A DNA stretch of 64,000 nucleotides, taken from contig NZ_LLZI01000001.1 of the NCBI RefSeq assembly GCF_001509485.1, positions 124,001-188,000 of the forward strand, written 5' to 3'. Source of the stretch: Streptomyces sp. NRRL F-4489. GTDB lineage: Bacteria; Actinomycetota; Actinomycetes; Streptomycetales; Streptomycetaceae. A program made the position numbers and the translations under genes. This document shows, piece by piece, positions 53,049 through 60,530 of this stretch. Under the pieces are notes generated by a model. That model was not told the DNA's origin. It did no database searches and saw nothing but the letters and a program-made list of their open reading frames with translations. Position 1 is the stretch's first letter, and the number at the start of each line of letters is the position of its first letter.

Positions 53049-53256
53049 GAGGCGCGCTCCTTTTCGGACGGTGGTGGGTGCGGTGCGGGCCGGGGCTGTG
53101 TCCCCGCCCGCGATGCCTTCACTGTCCTCGATCCGGCGCCCCGTGGCGTCAACCCGTAGGGCGTAATGCCGCGTCAACCCGTGGTACGGCGAAGGCGCCG
53201 GCCGCATACCAGCGGTTGACCGGCGCCTCGTCCCCGTTCGCGCCGTGCCGCCGCCG

Positions 53257-53949
53257 CTACTCCTCCACTGCCCCGCCGACGCGCCGGAGGTGCTGCCGGA
53301 AGGTGTACGCCGGGTCGGCCGCGCGGCGGGCGAGGTAGTCGTCGAAGGAGGTCTGCCGGCGGAGGGTGTCGCCCGCGCGGATCCGGCGGGCCTGTTCGCG
53401 TTCGGTCTCCCGGATGGACCGGGCGGTCTCCAGCACCTCGGCGGCGCGGTCCGCGGGGACGAACAGCACCCCGTCGGCGTCGCCCAGGACGACGTCGCCC
53501 GCGGTGATCAGGTGGTCGCCGAAGCGGGCGCTGACCAGGGCGTCGGCCTCCCGTTCGGCGAGCCGTACCGGGCCGGGCGCGCAGCGGCCGTAGCTGAAGA
53601 CCGGGAGGCCGATCTCCACCAGTTCCGGGGTGTCGCGGTGCAGGCCCCAGATCACCAGGCCGGACAGTCCGGCGGCCTTGGCCTCCAGGGCCATCAGATC
53701 GCCGACGCACGCCTCGTCCAGCCGGCCGCCGTTGTCGATGACCAGGATGTCGCCCGGCCCCGCGTCGGTGAGCGCCTCCAGGAAGATGTCGACGCTCCCG
53801 TAATGCCGGACCGGGAGGGCCCGGCCGGCGAGGCGGTGGCCTGGGACCACCGCGGCGATACCGGGCGGTGCCGGGCGCAGCGGCACCCCGAGCCGGACGC
53901 AGGCATCGGCCACCAGGGGCGTGGTCAGCTCGGCGAAGGTCTTGAGCAT
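53257..53949 (-). CDS. RraA-family aldolase/decarboxylase-like protein
   Basis: This 230-aa protein has LVADACVRLG at the start, GPGDILVIDNGG, and ACVGDLMALEAKAAGLSGLVIWGLHRDT, a variant of the family's G-D-x20-R-D metal/substrate motif. VLGDADGVLFVPADRAAEVLE follows near the C-terminus. Characterised members are 4-hydroxy-4-methyl-2-oxoglutarate/oxaloacetate aldolases, or RNase E regulators in enterics. An aldolase or decarboxylase role is more likely here. It is divergent from the TetR-P450 pair. Confidence 0.87.
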   Translation of the reverse strand: MLKTFAELTTPLVADACVRLGVPLRPAPPGIAAVVPGHRLAGRALPVRHYGSVDIFLEALTDAGPGDILVIDNGGRLDEACVGDLMALEAKAAGLSGLVIWGLHRDTPELVEIGLPVFSYGRCAPGPVRLAEREADALVSARFGDHLITAGDVVLGDADGVLFVPADRAAEVLETARSIRETEREQARRIRAGDTLRRQTSFDDYLARRAADPAYTFRQHLRRVGGAVEE

Positions 53950-54132
53950 GGCGTTCTCCTCGGTCAGGCCCCGTCACCGCCTCGGCGCGGTCGGTGCGGG
54001 TGCGGTGAAGGATGCCATGGTCCCCGACCGCCCGCGGGCCCTACCGGCGGAGGGTCAACTTCCGCTCGATAGAGGGCAGGTGGCCGGAAACCGCCTTATG
54101 GGGTGGCCGCGCTCCGGCCTACCTTTGACCGC

Positions 54133-54157
54133 GTGACCAGATTCGAAATCTGGTCAC
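54133..54157 (+). promoter_or_regulatory. Perfect palindromic operator in the TetR/P450 promoter
   Basis: GTGACCAGAT and ATCTGGTCAC form perfect 10-bp arms around TCGAA. TTGACC (54125-54130) just upstream is a plausible -35, and the palindrome would cover the -10 region, the classical position for TetR autorepression. Confidence 0.7.
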
Positions 54158-54178
54158 GGAACAGAGAGGAGCCGAGAC

Positions 54179-54922
54179 GTGGAACGGGCCGAGCGCGGTG
54201 AGCGCATCCTGGAGGCGGCCGGGGAGCTGCTGCTCGCCTGGGGTTACCGGCGGGTGACCATCGACGAGATCGCCCGCCGGGCCAACGTCGGCAAGGGCAC
54301 GGTCTATCTGCACTGGAAGACCAAGGACTCCCTGATGCTGGCCGTGGTGCTGAAGGCCAAGTGGCGCAGCCAGCGGCGGCAGTTGGCGCGGATGCGGGCC
54401 GATCCGCGGGACGTCCTGCCGAGCCGGATGATGCGGGGCTTCTACCTCGACTTCCTGGCGGAGCCGGTGCTGCGCGCCCTGTACACCGACGACGCCGATA
54501 TCCTCGGCCAGCTCAACGACACCGCGAAAAAGGAATTCGCGGAACTGATGGAACTCAGCGACCAGGCCCTGCGCGGCGGTCTCGAAGTGCTCCGGAATCA
54601 CGGCCTGGTGCGCGCCGATACCGACCTGCGGCACCAGCAGTACGCGCTGCTGTCCATGTCGACCGGATTCTTCATGGCCGAGGCGATGCTGTACGACCGT
54701 GCGCCGGACAGCCCCGAGGTGCGCGGCGATATCTTCGCCGATACGGTCCGCCGGGCCCTGGAGATCTCCCCGGAGGAATTCGCGGCCGCCGAACGGCCGG
54801 CCGCGGCGCGCGGAATGACCCACGACGAGGCGGTGGCCGCCGCCGCGCCCGGCGTCATCGCGCTCTACGCGCGGATAGAGGAGCACAGCACCCGGGAACT
54901 GCGCCGCCACGTGCGCGACTGA
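54179..54922 (+). CDS. TetR/AcrR family transcriptional regulator
   Basis: A 247-aa regulator: ILEAAGELLLAWGYRRVTIDEIARRANVGKGTVYLHWKTKDSLMLAVV is the helix-turn-helix domain, and the rest is a ligand-binding helical domain. The GTG follows AGAGAGGA. The perfect palindrome immediately upstream implies autorepression. Because the P450 gene follows after 84 nt, the two are probably co-transcribed and induced by a P450 substrate. Confidence 0.9.
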   Translation: MERAERGERILEAAGELLLAWGYRRVTIDEIARRANVGKGTVYLHWKTKDSLMLAVVLKAKWRSQRRQLARMRADPRDVLPSRMMRGFYLDFLAEPVLRALYTDDADILGQLNDTAKKEFAELMELSDQALRGGLEVLRNHGLVRADTDLRHQQYALLSMSTGFFMAEAMLYDRAPDSPEVRGDIFADTVRRALEISPEEFAAAERPAAARGMTHDEAVAAAAPGVIALYARIEEHSTRELRRHVRD

Positions 54923-55006
54923 TATACCCGCGGGCCCGGCCGCGACCCGGCCCCGCCCGCGGTGCATTTCCGTTTCATCCATGCTCGTCCCACAGGAGAA
55001 AGAGAC

Positions 55007-56293
55007 ATGACCGAAACAGCGGCCTCCCCGTTCGCCCAGTACGTCGGGAAGCACCCGGGGGAACCCAATGTGATGGAACCGGCCCTGCTCACCGACCCGT
55101 TCACCGGCTACGGCGAGCTGCGGGAACAGGGCCCGGTCGTGCGCGGCCGCTTCCTGGACGACACGCCGGTGTGGTTCGTGACCCGTTTCGAGGAGGTCCG
55201 GCAGATTCTGCGCGACCACCGGTTCGCCAATTCTCCGGCCCGTGCGAAGGGCACCGCGGAAGACTCCCCGACCGCCCGGCTGATGGAGATGATGGGCCTG
55301 CCCGAGCATTATCAGCAGTACCTCACCCGCAGCATCCTGAATCTCGACGCCCCCGATCACACCCGGCTCCGGCGGCTCGTTTCCCGGGCGTTCACGGCCC
55401 GTAAGATCATGGATCTGCGGCCGCGCGTGGAGGACATAGCCGACGACCTGCTCACCCGGCTCCCGGAACACGCCGAGAACGGCGTCGTCGACCTCCTCCA
55501 GCACTTCGCCTATCCGCTGCCCATCACGGTCATCTGCGAACTGGTGGGAATTCCGGAGGAGGACCGGGCGCAATGGCGGGTGTGGGGCTCCCAGCTCGTA
55601 TCGCTCCAGCCGGACCAGCTCAGCGGCTCCTTCCCGGCGATGATCGACCACATCCACGAGCTCATCCGGGAACGGCGGGCGGCGCTCACCGACGACCTGC
55701 TCAGCGAATTGATCCGCACGCATGACGACGACGGCGGCCGGCTCAGTGACATCGAAATGGTCACGCTGGTCCTGTCCCTCGTCTTCGCCGGGCACGAAAC
55801 CACCGCCCATCTCATCTCCAACGGCACGGCCGCGCTGCTCACCCACCCCGACCAGCTGAGCCTGCTGAAATCCGACCCGGAACTGATGCCGCGCGCCGTA
55901 CACGAATTGATGCGCTGGTGCGGGCCGGTGCATATGACGCAGCTCCGGTATGCCACCGAGGACGTGGACGTGGCCGGCACCCGGATCGCCAAGGGTGAGG
56001 CGGTCCAGCTGATTCTGGTATCGGCGAATCACGATCCGCGGCACTACGCCGATCCCGCCCGGCTCGACCTCACCCGCCACCCGGCGGCCCGGGCCGAGGA
56101 CCACGTCGGTTTCGGCCACGGAATGCATTACTGCCTCGGCGCCGCACTGGCCCGCCAGGAAGCCGAAGTGGCCTTCGGGAAACTGCTCGCGCACTACCCG
56201 GACGTCTCCCTGGCGGTGGCGCCGGACGCGCTGCGGCGGGTCCCGCTGCCGGGCAGCTGGCGGCTGGCGGAACTGCCGCTGCGGCTGGGCTGA
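55007..56293 (+). CDS. Cytochrome P450 (CYP107-like)
   Basis: This 428-aa soluble P450 monooxygenase has the I-helix oxygen-binding FAGHETT, the ELMR (ExxR) of the K helix, and FGHGMHYCLGAALAR with the haem thiolate Cys376. LNLDAPDHTRLRRLVSRAF is the C-helix haem-contact stretch. Length and motifs fit bacterial macrolide- or xenobiotic-oxidising P450s. No ferredoxin gene is adjacent. The FprA-type reductase at 29220 could help supply electrons. The ATG follows AGGAGAAAG. Confidence 0.93.
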   Translation: MTETAASPFAQYVGKHPGEPNVMEPALLTDPFTGYGELREQGPVVRGRFLDDTPVWFVTRFEEVRQILRDHRFANSPARAKGTAEDSPTARLMEMMGLPEHYQQYLTRSILNLDAPDHTRLRRLVSRAFTARKIMDLRPRVEDIADDLLTRLPEHAENGVVDLLQHFAYPLPITVICELVGIPEEDRAQWRVWGSQLVSLQPDQLSGSFPAMIDHIHELIRERRAALTDDLLSELIRTHDDDGGRLSDIEMVTLVLSLVFAGHETTAHLISNGTAALLTHPDQLSLLKSDPELMPRAVHELMRWCGPVHMTQLRYATEDVDVAGTRIAKGEAVQLILVSANHDPRHYADPARLDLTRHPAARAEDHVGFGHGMHYCLGAALARQEAEVAFGKLLAHYPDVSLAVAPDALRRVPLPGSWRLAELPLRLG

Positions 56294-56303
56294 GCCCCGG
56301 ATT

Positions 56304-56329
56304 CCGCCGCGGAACGGGGGCCGCGGCGG
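56304..56329 (+). terminator. Hairpin terminator after the P450 gene
   Basis: CCGCCGCGG (56304-56312) and CCGCGGCGG (56321-56329) pair perfectly across an 8-nt loop, eleven nt after the P450 stop. Confidence 0.7.
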
Positions 56330-56429
56330 TGCCGTCCGGCGGGCCGCGGTCGCCCCGTGGCGACCAGGTATCGTCGGCGGCACCGCCCGCGGTACGCGCG
56401 GCGGATGGACGGGAGAAGGGAGCGCGGCG

Positions 56430-58214
56430 ATGTACGGATACGCGTATACCGCCGCCCCCGGAGGCGCGGCGCGCTGGCGTACGGTCGCGCCCGAGCGGAC
56501 CGTGCTGGGCGTCATCCACAATGTCACCTCCGCCACCCGGCTCCTGGACCTGCTCGCGGTATTCGACGGCGATCTGCGCATACAGACCGTTTTCACCTGT
56601 ACGCATTCCTCGGCATTCGAGTCCGGGACGGCGGAGTTCGTCACGGCGCGGGGGCTGCCGTTCCTTCCGTGGGACGAGGCGATACGCCAGAAATTCGACC
56701 TGGCGATAGCGACCAGCCGCGGTGGCGAATTGCAGGAGATTTCCGCTCCGTTGATCGGAGCGCCGCACGGCGCGGGATACAATAAAACGCTGAGCCGGGA
56801 GCCGGGAGCCGGGAGCCGGGAGCCGGGAGCCGGGAGCCGGGAGCCGGGAGCCGGGAGCCGGGAGCCGGGAGCCGGGAGCCGGGAGCCGGGAGCGTTCGGC
56901 CTGACGGCTGAGTGGCTGGTGCACGAGGGGGAGGTCATCCCCTCGGCGATCGTGCTGTCGCACGACGAGCAGCGCGCCCGCCTGCGGGCCGGGTGCCCGG
57001 AGGCGGTACCGGTCTCCCACGTCATCGGCGACCCCTGTATGGACCAGCTGGCCGCCTCGGCCCGGTTCCGCGACGAGTACCGCGCCGCCCTGGGGGTCTC
57101 CCCCGGGCAGCGGCTGCTGCTGCTCACCTCGACCTGGGGCAAGACCTCCCTGCTGGGCAGCGCCCCCGACGTGCTCCGCCGGGCCCTGGCGGAACTCCCC
57201 CGCGAGGAATACCGGGTCCTCGCCGCCATCCACCCCAACGCCTGGCACGGCCACGGCAGTTGGCAGGTCAAGAGCTGGCTGGCACCGCTCATCCGGGCCG
57301 GCCTGGTCGTCCCGGATCCCGAGACGGACGACTGGAAGGCCGCGCTGTGCGCCGCCGACTGCTTCATCGGGGACTTCGGTTCGGTGTCCCTGTACGCCGC
57401 GGCCGCCGGCGTCCCCGGTCTGCTGGCCGCCACCGACCGGGCGACCGTGGCCCCCGGCTCCCCCGTGGAGCACCTGGCGCGCCTGCTGCCCCGGGTGTCC
57501 GCGCGCCGCCCCCTGGCCGGACAGCTCGACGCGGCGGTGCGCCGGCAGCCCGGCGATCCCGAACTCGCCGCCACTGCACGGCTGGTGACCTCCCGCCCCG
57601 GGGAGGCCCTGGCCCGGCTGCGCCGGCTCTGCTACGAGCGGCTGGACCTGCCCGAACCGCCGCACCCGGCCCACCCCCGCCCGGTGGCCCTGCCCGCCCC
57701 GCCTGTCCCGGCGCCACCGGGGAGCGACGGGCCCGCCCGGTTCGTCCAAGCCGATGTGACCGACGCGGGCCCCGGGGAGCCGGGCGCGCCCGCCCTCCCC
57801 GAGGTGCTGGTGCGGGGGTACCCGGCCGGGCTGCAGGGCACGGTCAGCGCGCACCTGCCCGACGCGCACCTCGTGGCCGGCGAACGGGAGGTGGACGTCC
57901 GCTGGGTCCATACCGCCGACATCCTGGTGGCCCACACCGCGCCGCTCCGGGAACTGCTGGAGCGCCACCCCGGTTGCGGCCTCGCGGTCGCGCCCGGCCC
58001 CTCGGGCGGCTCGGAGTGCCGCCTGCTGGTGCGCGACGGCGGGGCCTACACCGCGCGCTGGACGGCGTCCGCGTGGTGGACCGGGCCGGACACGGCCGCT
58101 TCGGCGCTGTACGCCTGTCTGACGCGCTACGGGACGGGCTGGGAGGGGGACGTCCGGGTGCGCGCCGGGGAGCGGCTGCCGGCCGCCACACTGGCCCTGC
58201 GGCGGGTGGTCTGA
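56430..58214 (+). CDS. GT-B/glycerophosphotransferase-like protein interrupted by a 7-bp repeat tract
   Basis: A 594-aa Streptomyces-type protein, sometimes labelled as a translation factor in databases without good reason. Residues ~20-120 and ~157-390 look like the two Rossmann halves of a CDP-glycerol glycerophosphotransferase-like GT-B enzyme: VLGVIHNVTSATRLLDLL, GAPHGAGYNKTL, VSHVIGDPCMDQL, LLLLTSTWGKTSLL, VLAAIHPNAWHGHG and CFIGDFGSVSLYAAA. Residues ~121-154 are pure EPGAGSR heptapeptide repeats encoded by the tract at 56792-56893. Loss or gain of one DNA unit would shift the frame into stops at 56902-56904 or 56909-56911. Residues ~425-594 form a separate C-terminal domain. Confidence 0.75.
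   Translation: MYGYAYTAAPGGAARWRTVAPERTVLGVIHNVTSATRLLDLLAVFDGDLRIQTVFTCTHSSAFESGTAEFVTARGLPFLPWDEAIRQKFDLAIATSRGGELQEISAPLIGAPHGAGYNKTLSREPGAGSREPGAGSREPGAGSREPGAGSREPGAFGLTAEWLVHEGEVIPSAIVLSHDEQRARLRAGCPEAVPVSHVIGDPCMDQLAASARFRDEYRAALGVSPGQRLLLLTSTWGKTSLLGSAPDVLRRALAELPREEYRVLAAIHPNAWHGHGSWQVKSWLAPLIRAGLVVPDPETDDWKAALCAADCFIGDFGSVSLYAAAAGVPGLLAATDRATVAPGSPVEHLARLLPRVSARRPLAGQLDAAVRRQPGDPELAATARLVTSRPGEALARLRRLCYERLDLPEPPHPAHPRPVALPAPPVPAPPGSDGPARFVQADVTDAGPGEPGAPALPEVLVRGYPAGLQGTVSAHLPDAHLVAGEREVDVRWVHTADILVAHTAPLRELLERHPGCGLAVAPGPSGGSECRLLVRDGGAYTARWTASAWWTGPDTAASALYACLTRYGTGWEGDVRVRAGERLPAATLALRRVV
56792..56893 (+). repeat. Fourteen perfect GAGCCGG heptanucleotide repeats in a coding frame
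   Basis: Fourteen identical 7-bp units run from 56792 to 56889, followed by a partial GAGC. Since seven is not a multiple of three, each unit gained or lost shifts the frame. All three frames are open through the tract, and only the present one stays open beyond it. Confidence 0.95.
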
Positions 58215-58246
58215 GGCCCCCTCGCCCGCCGGGTGCGGGAACTCCC

Positions 58247-60499
58247 CTACTCGGCCGCCCCGTCCGCCGTATCCGCCGCCTCCGCCTCGTCGAGCCGCCG
58301 CCGGGCCTCGGCCGCGCGCACGCTGCCCAGCGGGACGTACCCGTCGTAGGCCGCCTGCCAGGCCCGCCGCGCCCGGTCCCGTTCACCGCAGGCCGCCAGC
58401 GCGTCCCCCTGGACCAGCAGGGCGTCCGCCCGCTCCTTGGGCGCCGCGACCCGCTCGAAGAGGCCGAGGACGGTGTCCATCCCGGCCGCCGCCTCGTCGG
58501 GCCGGCCGGCGGCCATCCGGGCCTCGGCGTAACGGGTCAGCGCCTTGGCGCGGTTGTAGTCGTCGGGCGCCGTCCGGCCGGGCGTCCGCGGGTCCGGCAG
58601 CGCCGCGAACAGGGCGGCGGCGCGCCGCAGCGCCTCGGCCGCCGCCTCGTGGCGCCTGGCCGCGCTCAGCGCCCGGCCGAGGTGGTAGGTCAGCAGGGCC
58701 CGGCCGCGCGGGTGGTCGGTCCCGTCGAGCGCCGCCAGCGCGCGCTCGAACAGCTCGCTCGCGCGGGCCGGTTCGCCGCGCAGGAGGGCGATCTGGCCCA
58801 GGCCCTCCAGGGCGGAGGAGGCCGTCCGGGCGTGGCCGGCCGACTCCGCGGCCCGCTGGGCGCGTTCGTAGTGGTGCGCGGCGGCGTCGAGGTCGCCGTC
58901 GCCCGCGCGGTCCAGGAGGGCGAAGGCCAGCTCGTAGTGCATACGGGCCAGGACCAGGCCGCCTGCCCCGGTGGCCCGGGCCGACTCCAGGGCCAGTTCG
59001 CACAGGGCGATCCACTCCCGGTGGCATTTGCGGCGGAAGTGGAAGCCGTGCAGCGCCTCGGCGAACTGGCAGACCAGGTCGTGCCATCCGGCCTCGTGGG
59101 CCAGGCGGGCCACGGCGGTGGCGGCGAGGTGGTCGGCCGCGAACGCGCGGACGGCCTCCTGCTCGTCGGCGAAGACGGGCTCCAGGAGGGCGGGGTCGGC
59201 GAAGAGCGGGCCCCAGCGGTACCGGGCGGCGGAGATGCGGTGGTCCACGGCGGCCGCCCGCAGCAGATACCAGTCGGCCATCCGCCGCAGTGCGGCGTCC
59301 CGTTCGGCGGGGGTACCGGACGCCTCGGCCTGCTCGGCGGCGTACCGGTGGATCAGGCCGATCATCCGGCACCGCCCGTCGGCGCGCTCCACCAGGTGGG
59401 CGTCGAGCAGCCGCCGCAGCGCCCGCTGCCCCTCGGTGCCGTCGCCGGCGAGCCGGGCCGCCAGCTCCGGCGCGAAGTCCGCGGTCGGGTGCAGGCCGAG
59501 GGCCCGCAGCGCCCTCCGGGACGGTGCGTCCAGTGCCCGGTAGGAGAGGTCGTAGAGCGTGCGGACGGGGGCCTGCTCGTCGTCGGGCATGGCGAGTTCC
59601 TCCAGGACGGGGCCTTCTTCCAGCCGCCGGGCCAGTGCCTCGTAGCCCTCGTCCGCCGGGTCCTCGGCGCGGGCCCGGGCGATCCGTACGGCGGCGGGCA
59701 CACCGTCGCATGCCCGGATGATCCTCCTCAACACGGCCTCATCGGTACCGGCCGCGGTGGCGTCGGGGTACCGGAAGAGGTCCAGGCACGCCGCGTCGTC
59801 GAGCACGCCGAGCGGCAGGAAGCGCACGCCGTCGGCCTGGCGGCGCAGTCCGCTCAGGCCGAAGCGGCTGGTCATCAGGACCAGGCCGGCGGGGTGTCCG
59901 GGCACCAGCGGGGCGGCCTGCGCCGCGGTGACGACGCCGTCCAGCATCACCGCGTACGGCCGGCCGCTGGTGAAGGAGCGGAAGTGGGCGGCGCGCGCGG
60001 CGAGATCGGCGGGGATCTCGCCGCTCGGGACGCCCAGGGCCCAGAAGAAGGACGCCAGGACGTCGGAGGGGTCGAGGGCGTCGTGCGGGCCCAGGGGGCT
60101 CAGATCGGCGTAGAACACGCCGCCGGGGAACAGCTCCTCGTGCGCGGTGAGCCAGTGGAGCAGGACCGCGCTCTTGCCCACGCCGGCCGCGCCGGTGACC
60201 ACCACCCGGGCCGGGGAGCGGCGGGCGGGCAATCCGGCCGCGATCTCGTCCAGCCGGCCCCGGATGTCGTCGCGGTCGACGAAGAACTCCGGGGCGTGCG
60301 GGAGCATCGCCGGCCTACGGGGCGGCGGGGGCGGTGGCGGCGCGGTCAGGGTGACGTGCTGGGCCTGCACCAGCAGGCCGGCGCTGCCGCCCTGGAAGCT
60401 GTTGTACACCGTGCCGTTGCCGCTCGTGCCGCCCACGTCCGTACCGCCCACGTCGCTCCGCCCCCGTCTCCCGGCGATCCGTCGGCACCATCCTGTCAT
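58247..60499 (-). CDS. STAND-type ATPase with tetratricopeptide repeats
   Basis: This 750-aa signal-transduction ATPase has a short N-terminal segment with TVYNSFQGGSAGLLVQAQHVTL, common ahead of STAND modules in actinobacteria. The NB-ARC-like domain follows: Walker A VVVTGAAGVGKSAVLLHW (Lys109), YAVMLDGVV and LVLMTSRFGLSG. A winged-helix region (TLYDLSYRALDAPSRRALRALGLHP) and ~350 residues of TPR-like helices complete it. No effector domain is visible. It starts 31 nt after the CHAT-protease gene and is probably co-transcribed with it. The ATG at 60499 lacks a good ribosome site, and GTG at 60451 is an alternative. Confidence 0.87.
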   Translation of the reverse strand: MTGWCRRIAGRRGRSDVGGTDVGGTSGNGTVYNSFQGGSAGLLVQAQHVTLTAPPPPPPPRRPAMLPHAPEFFVDRDDIRGRLDEIAAGLPARRSPARVVVTGAAGVGKSAVLLHWLTAHEELFPGGVFYADLSPLGPHDALDPSDVLASFFWALGVPSGEIPADLAARAAHFRSFTSGRPYAVMLDGVVTAAQAAPLVPGHPAGLVLMTSRFGLSGLRRQADGVRFLPLGVLDDAACLDLFRYPDATAAGTDEAVLRRIIRACDGVPAAVRIARARAEDPADEGYEALARRLEEGPVLEELAMPDDEQAPVRTLYDLSYRALDAPSRRALRALGLHPTADFAPELAARLAGDGTEGQRALRRLLDAHLVERADGRCRMIGLIHRYAAEQAEASGTPAERDAALRRMADWYLLRAAAVDHRISAARYRWGPLFADPALLEPVFADEQEAVRAFAADHLAATAVARLAHEAGWHDLVCQFAEALHGFHFRRKCHREWIALCELALESARATGAGGLVLARMHYELAFALLDRAGDGDLDAAAHHYERAQRAAESAGHARTASSALEGLGQIALLRGEPARASELFERALAALDGTDHPRGRALLTYHLGRALSAARRHEAAAEALRRAAALFAALPDPRTPGRTAPDDYNRAKALTRYAEARMAAGRPDEAAAGMDTVLGLFERVAAPKERADALLVQGDALAACGERDRARRAWQAAYDGYVPLGSVRAAEARRRLDEAEAADTADGAAE

Positions 60500-60530
60500 C
60501 GCGGGGGCGGGCGCGGGCCGGGACGGCCGG

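Noticed and set aside
56792..56893. Repeat tract considered as a CRISPR array
   Set aside because: Units are 7 bp and contiguous with no spacers.
56070..57968. Minus-strand frame with an apparent RLPAPGS repeat protein
   Set aside because: The repeat is only the antisense of the 7-bp tract. The plus-strand reading has conserved enzyme motifs on both sides.
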